The notes beneath the pieces are model-generated. The model ran no database searches and had not been told where the DNA came from. It saw only the letters and a program-made list of their open reading frames with translations. Below are positions 21,294 through 32,500 of a stretch of DNA of 64,000 nt, in pieces; position 1 is the stretch's first letter, and each line of letters starts with the position of its first letter. The stretch is taken from NCBI GenBank assembly GCA_029448655.1, contig JACCLO010000024.1, forward strand, positions 124,001-188,000. The letters run 5' to 3'. Both the position numbers and the translations under genes were made by a program. The DNA is from Wolfiporia cocos (lineage: Eukaryota; Basidiomycota; Agaricomycetes; Polyporales; Phaeolaceae).

Positions 21294-23958
21294 TACATCT
21301 ATTTGCTTCAGATTCCCTCCTGCTTCGTGCCCGATTTTTGGTCGGACACCGTGATTTGGCCGTGGGAAAGTATCACGTGACAGTATTACATAAGGGTGCC
21401 CGTTCCTAGCGTCCCCTACCTTAAGCTCTGGCACCCGGTAGCCTTTTACTCGAAATCTCTATCAGCACCCGAAAGGAACTATGAGATTTACGATAAGGAG
21501 TTGCTTGCAATCATCCGCGCTCTAGAGGAATGGAGACATTACCTCGAAGGACATCCACACAAATTCGAAGTATGGTCGGATCATCTCAATCTGACATATT
21601 TCAAATCGGCACAACGACTAACCCGGAGACAGGCACGTTGGAGTCTTTACCTGACAAGGTTCAACTTCACCATGTGTCACAAACCCGGTAAAACAATGCT
21701 TACGGCTGATCCTCTGTCACGGAGGCCAGACCATGAAGAGGGGGTGGAACTCGACAATCGCGATCAAATTTTGCTGAAACCGGAATACTTTACGGTTAGG
21801 GCACTAGAAGCGTCACAGCAGGAGATACAATCAGGCGACGAGGACCTTCTCAGACAAATCCGACAAGCCCTCATGGACGATCAGATTACCAAGGATTACC
21901 AGGAACTAATGAAAAGTGGTCCCAAGGAATTCGGTAAAGATCTCCAGGAATGGAACATGGAGGCCGGATTACTCCTCAGACGAGGAAAAGTGTACGTTCC
22001 AAAAGAGCCTAAGGAATTGCGCACGAAGATTCTGGAGTTACATCATGACCATGTAACAGCCGGTCACTTTGGACGATGGAAGACCTATGAACTTCTATCA
22101 CGTAATTACTGGTGGCCTGGAATGACCACGATGGTAAAGCAATACGTGGAAGGTTGTGACACATGCCAACGCATGAAAAACCACAACCAGACCCCGTACG
22201 GACCCCTGCAACCGCTCCCAGTTCCGGAAGCGCCATGGGACACAGTCACAATTGACCTTATCGTCCACCTACCACCCAGCGGCGAATTGAAACAATTCAA
22301 TGCTATTATGGTAATAGTGGACCGGCTTACCAAGCGAGCACACTTCATTCCCACATCAGACAAAATAACGGCAAAAGAATTGGCGAACCTCCTGTACCTT
22401 CGAATTTACCCGAACCACGGACTTCCGAAACAAATCATTTCGGATAGAGGCCCACAATTCGCTGCCGCCTTATTCAAGGGATGGTGTGAGCAATTGGGAA
22501 TCCAACGGTCAATGACAACCGCCTATCACCCGCAGGCGGATGGCCAGACGGAGAGAGTTAACCAGATCCTGGAACAGTATCTTAGATGTTACATCGATGT
22601 TATTCAGAAGGATAACTGGTCATGGTTTCTCCCTACGGCTGAATTCGCGTACAACAACGCGGCTAGTGAGACAACAAAGAATAGCCCATTCTTTGTCGAA
22701 CTAGGAAGGCACCCTAACGCAGGACCTACGAATTTACGTCCAACACCATACACGGACCTAAATGTCATTGCTTACGAAAGATGGTCAGCACAAGAACAAG
22801 CTAAGGCAGCTATGAAACTGGCTGCTGAACGCTGGTCTTGGTACTATGATCAACATAAGCGCTCGGTACCGTTTAAAGTCGGCGACAAAGTACTCGTTGA
22901 CGCCTGTAGCTGGCAAGACTCCGAAAGAAGTCTTAGTCCACGCTATCTGGGACCATTTAAGATAATTGAACAATTATCTCCGGTCACCTTTAGGGTACAC
23001 ATGGACGAGCAATACAGGGCTTATCACCCAGTATTCCACGCTTCCAAGTTGGTCATGTACAAGGACCCTGTGCATCAGAAAAGACCAGAGCCTCAACCAG
23101 AAATGGTCGACGGCGAGGAATTATGGGAAGTCGAGAAGATCTTAGATCATCGTCTCCACGCAGGAAGAGTTGAATACAGAATCCGATGGAAGGGTTTCGG
23201 TATCAATGACGACTCCTGGGTACGCGAAGCCGATCTCGACACGGCATATGACATTCTGCAAGAATACAAGGCTTCACACGCCATTCCAATGCAGGATGTC
23301 CCCCTCAGGCGATCAGCCAGAAGGAAAGAAGCAGTTCATGTCTTCGACCCTGACAGCGACGACTGGGAAGCCGACGAATGCACGTGGCCAGACGACTGGC
23401 CGCAGTATCGCGAAGAATTCGCGAAGGATCCTAAGCAGCGCATGGTTAGACACCCCGACGGGGGATGGATGTCAGCGGACATTAACCAAAACGCGGACTT
23501 AAAAATCGTAGTCGGTGAAGGCGGCCGAATGCCGGAAAAGGGAACCAAAAACTCGGTTGGGTTTGATCTGTACACTGCAACAGGCGACGTTCTGCCAGCT
23601 CACGGGCAGACAGAATACAACACCAAACTGAAGATCCAGGTACCTTTCGGCACTTACGGACGTATCGCCCCCCGCTCTAGTCTTGCCCGAAAAGGCATAG
23701 ACGTAATGGGTGGCGTTATCGACCACGATTATCAAGGCGAAGTAATCATCATTCTCCGGAATCACTCCGACATATCTATTGATATTCGGGCCGGTGATAA
23801 GATTGCTCAGCTCATCTGCGAAGTTGCTAAGGACCCGCACATTACGCTACACGGAAAATCTTACTTTGAAAAGATTAAATCCGAGCGCGGTACTGGTGGA
23901 TTCGGCTCCACAGGAAAGTAATCATTCCATTAGGGACAATGAAACCTGGAGGGGGTAA

Positions 23959-24657
23959 TGTCACAGATTTGGGACATGCCACTATTTTTCCCGTATTTTT
24001 ATCTATTTATCTGGTATTTCTACGACCTTGTAGACATTTACGCTGTTGAGCGCCCGTCTACACGTACACGCAACCAAACAACACGTACACAACACGGTAT
24101 ACGTCCACTTGTCATAACAACATGTACATAACACGTTTGTACGCGTCAATGACTCAGCGGACTAACCTCCGGTGTCACGCGCCTTACTCATATCCTGATA
24201 CCGGGCTATGTCAACACCATTGGATAAGCGGCCCGCTCGTTATCACATGCCAACGCCCTTATGATTACTCATATCCCGATACCGGTATATAAGAATCACA
24301 TGCATGGCTTACTAACGTAGCCACAGCCACTTCCACAACACGGACCTACGGTCCAAACAAACGATCTTACTAGTGCGGCCATTACCGGCGCACATGGTCT
24401 ATTGTAGTTTACGACTTAACCATATTAGTTACGTCTGCGCACAGACCACCTTCATGTTTGGCTCCCTTACCGGTAACCAAACAAAGCATGTATATAAGTA
24501 GGGCTATCACTGCGGATAAGCCTTACATTTGTTCTCTGCATTCGCACAGTTACATATCATCTCTGCTTGCGCCCACTAGCCTCCTCACCAACCTTCTGCA
24601 ACTCCTTCAAGTCGCCTATAAGGTTATAGTGTGAGTCCCACAGTCTAGTCTGTGTCA
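23959..24657 (+). repeat. 3' LTR of A2 (699 bp)
   Basis: Same ends as the A1 LTRs, with about 39 extra bases in U3 (an extra block around 24090-24125) and scattered substitutions. It directly abuts the inverted LTR at 24658. Confidence 0.92.
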
Positions 24658-25284
24658 AGGAGGCTAGTGGGCGCAAGCAGAGATGATATGTAACTGTGCG
24701 AATGCAGAGAACAAATCTAAGGCTTATCCGCAGTGATAGCCCTACTTATATACATGCTTTGTTTGGTTACCGGTAAGGGAACCAAACATGAAGGTGGTCT
24801 GTGCGCAGACGTAACTAATATGGTTAAGTCGTAAACTACAATAGACCATGTGCGCCGGTAATGGCCGCACTAGTAAGATCGTTTGTTTGGACCGTAGGTC
24901 CGTGTTGTGGAAGTGGCTGTGGCTACGTTAGTAAGCCATGCATGCGATTCTTATATTCCGGTATCGGGATATGAGTAATCGTGAGGGCGTTGGCATGTGA
25001 TAACGAGCGGGCCGCTTATCCAATTGTATTGACATAGCCCGGTGTAGGGATATGAGTAAGGCGCGTGACACCGGAGGTTAGTCCGCTGAGTCATTGACGC
25101 GTACGAGCGTGTTATGTACGTGTTGTTATGACAGGTGGACGTATACCGCGTTGTGTACGTGTTGTTTGGTTTAGTGTACGTGTAGACGGGCGCTTAGCAG
25201 CGTAAATGTCTACAAGGTCGTAGAAATACCAGATAAATAGGTAAAAATACGGGAAAAATAGTGGCATGTCCCAAATCTGTGACA
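24658..25284 (-). repeat. Family-A LTR A3, inverted, split by A2
   Basis: Reverse complement of most of a family-A LTR, lacking about 80 bases of the U5 end at its left. The simplest reading is that A2 inserted in this LTR, leaving the missing part left of the window; the TSD would be AGGAG. On the right it enters G1 gag after TGTGACA at 25284; the TSD would be TGGCC, as predicted from the intact G2 site. Whether A3 is solo or part of a full element cannot be seen. Confidence 0.8.
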
Positions 25285-27143
25285 TGGCCCGACTGTTGCG
25301 TTCCGCTCGACGAGCCTGTCGGCTTCGTCGTTCCGCTTCCACTACTGGCCGGCTTGGCTTCCTTCGGCTTGTTCTTAGGGTTTTCAGGACAGTCGCCCCA
25401 TTTGTGTTGTCCAGGGTGCTTGCGACAGTCCTTCCCGTAAGAGCCGGTTTCCTGTGCCTTGCCTTTGCCTTTGTCATCAGCCTTGGCAGGCTTCGACGTA
25501 GCTTTGTCGGCGGTCTTGCCAGACCCCGATGACTCCTTCTTTCTTTCTTCCTCAAACATTTTGCCTTTGAGCTTGTCCGGGTACTGCCTCTTGTAGAGGT
25601 CGATGGCCATATTGAGGTATACCTCCCAGTCAGTCGGCATTGTGAAACCGGGCACCGATTCCAAAGTAGCGAGGGTTTCTCGCACTTTTTCCGGGAGGAT
25701 CCGTTTGATGTGACTGAACAACGTCTTGTTGTCAGTTTCGGCCAGGCGAGCCAGGGTCCTGAGCTTCTGTGCCCAAGAAAAGAAGTCCGATTGGAGATTC
25801 TTTTTCCCTTCGTCTCCGAAATACCCTTCAATCTCCTTTTCGGCAATCTCCTTGTCCGTCTTCTTGCCGTACACCTTCTCGATTGTTTCCGCAAACGTTT
25901 TCCAGGTGTGCCCCGAGGTTTGTCCGGCGGCGATTTTATCAACTACCGGCGACATGTACTGGTAGGCCTCACCCGTAAGCCGTAGCAGGGCTTGGCGAAC
26001 CTTGTCCTCCTCGAGGGTCACCTTGGCGTCTGCGAAATACATGCCCATTTTTTGGATCCACTCTTTTGACGAGATGGAGTCCTTAGGGCCCGAGAATTTC
26101 GGCGGCTGAGTCGGTTTGGTCTGTTGAAAGTTGACCGTTGTGGCTGCTGCTGGCGCGGCTGCCGGTGCGTCTTTTAGAGCGGTTAACTCCGCTTCGAGTT
26201 GGTCAATTCTATTAATGAGTGCCGTGACCTGGGCACTGCTGGGTCCCGCGGTGGAGACTGCCGGACGCTTTTGCAGTACTGCGATATCTTTTTCTATGCG
26301 GACGAACCGATTTTCGGAAAGGGTGTCCAATTGTTGCCGCAAACTTTCCGCTTCCTCTAGTGCTTCGATTCTATTTTGGAGCACCTGGTTGTGACTCCGA
26401 ATCTGGTTGGTCTTGTTCCAGACCATTTCCAGATCCGTGTCTACCCGGCTTTTGTAAGCCGCGAGGTTGCTGTAAAGGTGGTTCTTGGCTTGGTACAGCG
26501 CCTCCTTGTAAGCTTCTTTTCCCACCTGCAGAACTTCGTCTGAGGCGGCCACTTCAAGAGTGCGCTGTAGCCTTCCCATCAATTCGTTTTCGCTCCTTTC
26601 CGGCTGCGCGACGATTTCCAGAGTCCTCCTTTCGTAGGAAGGGAGGAGATCGGGGAGCGTCCCAAATAGGGGCTCCGCATTGATCGTTTCCTCTGGTCGC
26701 AGAGTCTTGCTGCCTTCGGGGGTGACGACTGCTCGGCGTGCGGGTGTTTCCGGGTTGAAGAGCCTGGCGGCTCTCGTGCGTGGTGACGCTTCTTCCTGAG
26801 AGTACCAGTGGACGTCACCGTAGTAGACTATGAGGTCCGCTAGAGAGATGGCGGTACAATAGTTGTCCCACCTCCACCATGAGATGTGGTTCCTAGTTGA
26901 ATCTTCCCCATAGTACTTGATGTACGCCGTATGGTTTACGTTCAGGAAGGGGCGCACATGCGCCGGAATTGAGTTGAAGGAGGTGACACTCCCCCTAACT
27001 CTGATGCCGAATACGACTCGCAGGTAGTCCATCAAGCAGGTTTGCTCTCCGGGCCATGCGTGCTTGCCGACGGCGGGGCGGTAGGCCGTAGCCACCTTGT
27101 GGGTGTTGTACAGAGCGCCTTGTACGATCGTGTAAGACACCAT
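25285..27143 (-). pseudogene. gag: gag of G1, 3'-truncated
   Basis: Starts at MVSYTIVQG (27143), the same start as G2; the frame is open 18 codons further upstream but G2 has an ATG only here. N-terminal domain, coiled coil, capsid (PPKFSGPKDSISSKEW), linker and variant knuckle DCRKHPGQHKWGDC are present. The reading frame then enters the A3 LTR and loses the last 90 or so residues of the G2 protein. Confidence 0.88.
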
Positions 27144-27294
27144 TGCTGGACAATATTCGTCAGCTTGAGTTATTTTCTTCCTTAAACGATGATTCAAGAA
27201 AAAAGTGCCTTTTCAGGACTTAAATGCCTTTTCAGGACTTTTCGCAATCAATGCCATGCACCAAAGATAATGCCTTTTCAGGACTTTCTATCTA
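27144..27294 (-). repeat. Three copies of a 16-nt motif between ORF1 and gag of G1
   Basis: The sense motif AAGTCCTGAAAAGGCA occurs three times in the 150 bases between ORF1 stop and gag start (plus strand near 27206, 27226 and 27270). G2 carries the same three copies with single changes. Function unknown; the position suggests a role in gag translation. Confidence 0.7.
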
Positions 27295-28109
27295 CTACAA
27301 CTTGGGTTTGCCGAGGTCGAAGTTGAGACCGCTATGTACTAAATGTGTCTTTAAGTACGTAACGTGCTGTTTCACGTCTAGATCTCCAAAAACGTGCTCC
27401 ACCCTCCTGAGATATTTTTCGAGGCGGCGGAGGTCTTCGTTCTTCATGGAGTCCTGACGGACCCTTTGCTCCAGGTGTGTGGAGAGATCGTCGAAGTCGG
27501 TGATGAGTGTGGTGAATTTTGCTATGATGGGGGCCGTGGTGGTTGCGTCGGGAACCTTCCATAGCCGGAAAAGGTTCTTGTGGGCGGCGTTCATCTGTTT
27601 GTCGACGTCCAAGAACCAGTCCCACTTCTTCTCCATGCAATGGACGTCCCTGGGGTTCGGAAGACCCCGTTTTTCAACCCACTCGGCCGGCATCCTAAGC
27701 TCCTCCACTCTCTCCAACAGCGACTTCTTTGGGGGCTGGATTTGCTCCCGAAGACTCCTCACCATTCTCTCTTCCTCAACCCTCTTCCTGGCTGCCTCGG
27801 CGATTAGCTGATCCAGGCTCTGTTTCTGGATCCGAGCCTCGAGCTTCTCCTTCTGTCGGAAAAGCTTGTCGAGCTTCTTCCGCCTGATGTCGGCGAGGGC
27901 GGCCTTGTGGTTGACCCTTCGGATCTCTTCTGAGTCAGGGTTCGGCTTCCTGTAGAAGACATCTTTGCCCTTTCGGGACTTTCCTCGCTTTGGGGCTGTG
28001 ACCGCGGAGATGTGGTCTTCGAGCGATTTAGAGGAGGCTATGTGCCATTCCTCGCGCTCCCCGTAGCGGCGTTTCTCGGAGTAACCGTGAAACGTGGTGC
28101 TTTCGGCAT
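27295..28109 (-). pseudogene. ORF1 (pre-gag protein) of G1
   Basis: Basic, Lys/Arg/Glu-rich N-terminal and central parts, then the conserved helical domain also found in family A ORF1 (FTTLITDFDDL..., ending HSGLNFDLGKPKL). An ATG at 28109 (MPKAPRFTVTPRNAATG) looks like the natural start but hits a stop after 23 codons; the main frame, open in parallel, has no ATG until residue M at 27765. The same holds in G2, so the feature is ancestral: a frameshift, a non-AUG start or splicing. Confidence 0.65.
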
Positions 28110-28811
28110 GACTACGTAAAAAGAAGTCTAAGTAAGCTATTCTAGTGGAAATTCACGCGGTCTTCTGTTGGGGCTTATCGTCGCTTCTTGATGTGTCGTG
28201 CGCTTATCCTCCGGCGTCAATGGGCGCTCCGCCCTCGACCGGAGTTAGTGTCGGCGACTGGATTGCGTCTCTCTCACGCTACCAGGTGGGGGATACAGCA
28301 GGTCGTCTTCCCTTGACGCCTGGGAATGCAGGATTTGGGGTATTACACCCCGCATGTGCCCACGCCTCACTCCAGTTAGGTGGCTGCCAGTGTTTAAACC
28401 AAACCCATGCCCTGAGGGACTTGGAGGGTGCCAAGGCCAGAACTCTATCGTTCTGAAGCCGTGTCGGCGGCGGTTCTAGGCAGGGCAACTCGTGCCCACC
28501 ATCCCAACTCTAAATAGAGTGGCCCCTGTACGCCTAGGGATAGGCTAGAAGGTCGTCTCCGGCCCGGTCAAGAGGTTACACCGTTGCCATCGATTCCCAA
28601 CATATGGGGAAAGGCTTGACAGCCAGTCCCCTGGTTCCGCTTAAGCCTACGGTCCGGCTATTTGCCCGAAGGCGGTAATCCCCCAGAGCCCACTAAGGAT
28701 ACCCTGCTGCCTGGCGGCGAGCAGGGGTGCGCAGACGGCGACGAAAACCCCTGAGAAGAAAAAATTCCAGACCCTCAAAGAGGGCGGGGGCGAAAGCGAG
28801 TTCTATTCATA
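28110..28811 (-). promoter_or_regulatory. Leader of G1 with self-priming site
   Basis: About 700 bases, almost identical to the G2 leader. The self-priming site (sense tgaatagaact, 28809-28799) lies 2 nt from the LTR and is exactly complementary to the sense sequence starting at 28953 in the LTR. A 69-codon ORF (28279-28488, minus) is identical in both copies, but so is the surrounding DNA, so coding is not supported. Confidence 0.7.
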
Positions 28812-29450
28812 TAACACAAGATAACACTTTAACACAAGATAACAACTTACTTGGTTATTCTTGAAGGTTTGCTGGTTAGGCGAAGAGTAGTAGGCTGTTA
28901 AGCAGGATACGACACGAGTGTTACTCGATAGTATGAATGCAATGAATAGAACTGAGGCAATAGCGCTCAGCAAGTCCAGTATATATACATGATAAATAAG
29001 ACCCCTAACAGTCTTATTAGGTAATACTAATGTCCGTATTCGTATGTACAAGTCCCCAGGTACCTAAGTACTTAGTAATATACGATAAATACATATGCCG
29101 ATCAAAACCGGGATATAGGAAGGCGGCGTAGGCCGCGCGAATGGCGTTTTGCGCTCTTGTCATTACAAAGACGGGGTGTGACCAAAGCCCGGTCCGCTGA
29201 CGTTTATACGCTGACTGCTTCCGGACAGAATGTCCGATTGGCTAGAACTAGACATGTGACTGATGGTAACTACTAGTGATAAGATAAGACCGTCGTTACG
29301 GGAGATAACGCGGCCATCATTCGGCACGTATGTAACCGTTAATTTATGAACCAGATAAGCTAGTTATTGGTCTAGAAAGTCGTAGATAATTCGTAGAATT
29401 GCCGGAAAAATAGTGAGAAATATAGGGAAACTAGGAGAATTCTTGTGACA
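28812..29450 (-). repeat. LTR shared by G1 (5') and G2 (3'), 639 bp
   Basis: Sense TGTCACAAGAATTC to CTTGTGTTA; the expected terminal CA is TA here, and the edge is placed by the 2-nt spacer before the priming site and by the related LTR at 58058 (TGACACAAG). Compared with 37874-38512 there are about a dozen differences, all in U3; the R/U5 half is identical by eye. Confidence 0.82.
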
Positions 29451-29539
29451 TTACCCCCCCCTTAGATTTCAACGACCCCGTTGAGAGTAGAAGTGTGCTA
29501 GAGCCCATTGAAGGGTTAGTCTTTACGATTTTTCCACTT

Positions 29540-32500
29540 TTATCGTCCTGTCGATCCAAAACCTTGTGTACCGCGCTTGGTTGGCTTGTTGAACTGCTTG
29601 TTGTAGGGCCCACTTCCTTGTAGGTGAGGTCGAATTTCTTTCTCGAACTTCTCCTTTGTCATGGACTCCTGTATTTCGGGCGTGATTGCTACTTCGCAGA
29701 TTAGCTGCGCAATTCTGTCGCCTTTCTTTACTTGGTATGGGTCTCCGGTGAGGTTCATCAACATGACAAAGACTTCTCCGCGGTAGTCATGGTCTATTAC
29801 ACCTGCAAGGACGTCGATGCCCTTTTTCGCAAGTCCAGACCTTGGCGCTATCCGACCGTATGTCCCATAAGGAACTTTGATACGAATATCTGTGGGGACC
29901 GAGGCGGATTTCCATGAATTAATTAGGATATCCTGCGCGGCATATAGATCATAGCCGATCGCGTCGGTTGTTCCCCTGGTCGGTAGTTTGCCATTGACTC
30001 CTACTTCGATTTCCAAGTCTTCGTTGAACTCTACATCGGAATGTACCCATTGCCCTGTAAAGGGGTCGCGCTTGTAGTACACTTTCGGTTGTGTAGGGTC
30101 GACATCGTCTCGATATTGGGGCCAATCATCGGGCCAGACACACGTGTCTGAGTCGCAATCTGGCGAATCAGGGTCGAAGATGGCTATAGTTTGCCGTGTT
30201 CCGCCAAGTCTAGTTGATCGGCGAAGGGGTTGATTTGGGTCGGTACTAAGAGCTGAATATTTTGCCTTGTACTCGTCCAGAATCTCCTTAGCGTTAGCCA
30301 AATGTTCCTCGATTTCCCACGTGTCCTCCGCAGGTCCGGTGCCTTTCCAATGGATAAGGTATTCCCACCGGCCGCATCGGTTACGATGGTCGAGAATGGC
30401 TTCCACTTCCCATTCTTCCAGGTCTTCCATTTCCGTTGGCTTGTCGGCCGCTGGAGGGTGACTCTTCTGACCTTCGATGGTTGATTCCTTGTACATGACC
30501 AGTTTTGAAGCATGGAACACAGGGTGATAGGCCCTATATTGTGCGTCCATGTACACTTTGAACGTTACCGGTCCCAATTTTTCCGTGATTCGGAATGGGC
30601 CGATGTAGCGAGGGGCTAGACTTCTTTCGGTGTCTTGCCAACTTCGCACGTCCACGAGTACTTTGTCTCCTACTTTGAAGGGGACAACTTGCTTCTTTTG
30701 GTCATAGTACCAGGACCATCTTTCGGCTGCAATTTTCATTGCTGCCTTAGCTTTCTCTTGTGCAGAGAAACGCGTGTTCGCAATTTCTACTAAGTCTTTG
30801 TTCCGACTTGGCTCGAAACTGCTTGGTCCTGCAATTGGATGACGACCTAATTCCACCAGGAACGGAGATTCCTTTGTAGTTTCGCTGGCTGCATTATTGT
30901 ACGCAAATTCCGCTGTTGGCAGGAACTCCGACCAGTTATCTTTTTGGTACGTATTTATGTAGCACCGTAGATACTGTTCGAGTATTTGATTCACTCGTTC
31001 GGTTTGTCCGTCTGCTTGCGGATGGTACGCAGTAGTCACCGACCTTTGAATTCCCAGCAGGGTGCACCATTCACCAAATAGTTTTGAGGCGAATTGTGTC
31101 CCTCTGTCCGATACTATCTGTTTCGGCAACCCATGTAAGGGATATACCTTTTGATAGAGTATCGTAGCTAGGTCTTTTGTTGAGAAGGTATTTTCTATAG
31201 GGAAAAACCTTGCTCTTTTGGTCAACCGATCCACTACGACCATGATTGCGTCATGCATTCCCGATGGGGGTAGCTGAGTAATCAGGTCTATTGTCACCAC
31301 TTCCCACGGGCCTGACGGCACCGGTAAGGGTTGCAGAGGGCCGTACGGCTTCTGCGGGTGGTTCTTCATACGTTGGCATGTGTCACATCCGTCTACGTAT
31401 TTTTTGACGTAAACGAACATTCCGGGCCACCAATAGTTGCGGCTTAGCAATTCGTACGTTTTGTAGCGTCCGAAGTGCCCAGCTGACTTGTGATCGTGAT
31501 GATACTTGACCACTTGCCGTCTGATATCCGCTGGTGTAGCTGGAACGTAGACTTTGCCTCTTCGGAGGAGTAACCCTCCTTCGTAGTTCCATTCTGATAG
31601 GTCTTTTTTGAATTCACGAGGGCCGGATGAGAGCAGCTCCTTGTAGTCTTTTGTGACCTTGTCGTCTAGCAACGCTTTGCGAATCTCTCGGAGTATCGAT
31701 TCATCTTCCGATTGTGGGGCAGCATGGGAGGTATCAAGAGCCATTGCCATGTACTCTTGCTCGAACCACTCAGGTTTCAGGAGAACCTGATCGCGATTAT
31801 CGAGGTCCACCCCCTCCTCATGGTCTGGCCGCCTGGACAGAGGATCCGCAGTTAGCATTGTTTTGCCAGGTTTGTGCTTCATTTGGAAGTTGAAGCGTGA
31901 GAGGTACAGTGCCCAACGGGCTTGTCGTCTCGTCAGTTTTTGCGCCGTTTTGAAATATGTCAGGTTTAGGTGATCTGACCATATCTCAAATTTTTCAGGG
32001 TGTCCCTCTAGGTAGTGTCGCCACTCCTCTAGAGCCCTGATGACAGCCAACATTTCCTTGTCGTAGATCTCGTAGTTCCTTTCCGGGGCACTTAGCGACT
32101 TGCTATAGTACGCCACGGGGTGGAATTTTTTATCCGTAGGATCTAACTGAGATAGTACTGCTCCGGTAGCGAAGTCTGACGCATCTGTTTCTACGCGGAA
32201 AGGCTGATCGTGCGACGGAATTCGAAGCACGGGCGCTTTGGTAAATGCTTCCTTTAGGGTTTGGAAGGCATTTTCCTGCTCGGCGTCCCAGTGCCAAGCT
32301 TCTGACTTTTTGGTCAGCATGGTGAGTGGTTTGGCTATTTTTGAGAATCCTTCTATGAATCGCCTGTAGAAATTGGCAAATCCAAGGAAAGCTTGAACCT
32401 CTTTGACCTTAGTAGGTCTAGGCCAGTCCTGAACTCCGGCGTACTTCTTCGGATCCATCATGATGTTACCGTCGGATATGATCATTCCTAGGTATTCGAT

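Larger units (their letters stand above)
17677..21421 (+). mobile_element. Tc1/mariner-like DNA transposon (3,745 bp including nested LTR E1)
   Basis: Terminal inverted repeats of about 36 bp, AGGTAGGGGACGCTAGGA at both ends with two mismatches in the full length, flanked by TA (17675-17676 and 21422-21423). The TA duplication, inverted repeats and a DDE transposase with the triad in HDEST, FDNAPSH and ELNFIE support Tc1/mariner-type (DDE_3-like) membership. It is inactivated by an in-frame stop and by insertion of solo LTR E1. Confidence 0.85.
15780..23921 (+). pseudogene. pol: pol of A2, split by a DNA transposon
   Basis: Two halves: 15780-17676 (protease and RT with YLDDILVF) and 21424-23921 (rest of RNase H, integrase, chromodomain, dUTPase). 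The halves join exactly at the TA where the transposon entered. Apart from that insertion, both frames are open. A few residues differ from A1, including a small duplication (VVIV for VV) just before the conserved MYFGFCNAP. The second half alone could still encode integrase-chromodomain-dUTPase if transcribed. Confidence 0.9.
845..24657 (+). mobile_element. Ty3/Gypsy chromodomain element A2, degraded and repeatedly interrupted
   Basis: A second family-A copy. Its own sequence is 845-1713, 13723-14636, 15095-17676, 21424-24657; its 5' LTR, leader and the start of ORF1 lie left of the window beyond element C. It is interrupted by B (TSD ACGCC), by solo LTR D (TSD ATGAG) and by a Tc1/mariner-like transposon (TSD TA). 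It is inactive: gag carries a stop codon (TAA at about 14277) and a deletion of about 67 bp removing the zinc knuckle, and pol is split. The 3' LTR is 699 bp against 660 bp in A1. It appears to be inserted in the inverted family-A LTR at 24658-25284. Confidence 0.88.
25285..29450 (-). mobile_element. Ty3/Gypsy element G1, 5' half, tandem to G2 through a shared LTR
   Basis: In sense: LTR (29450 to 28812), leader, ORF1, gag, cut by the family-A LTR A3 at 25284; pol would lie left of the window. Its 5' LTR is also the 3' LTR of G2, with the G2 polypurine tract directly beside it at 29451. So the array is LTR-G2-LTR-G1. Sequence identity to G2 is very high in leader and ORF1. Confidence 0.85.

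Noticed and set aside
13723..24657. Assembly duplication of A1 rather than a second element
   Set aside because: A2 differs by many substitutions, deletions, a longer LTR and its own nested insertions with TSDs, so it is an independent, older copy.
25112..25942. A 276-codon minus-strand ORF, highly basic
   Set aside because: It overlaps G1 gag in another frame and crosses into the A3 LTR; Arg/Thr/Ser richness is typical of a shifted Gag linker.
28279..28488. A 69-codon ORF identical in the G1 and G2 leaders
   Set aside because: The surrounding non-coding leader is equally conserved, so identity gives no evidence of coding.
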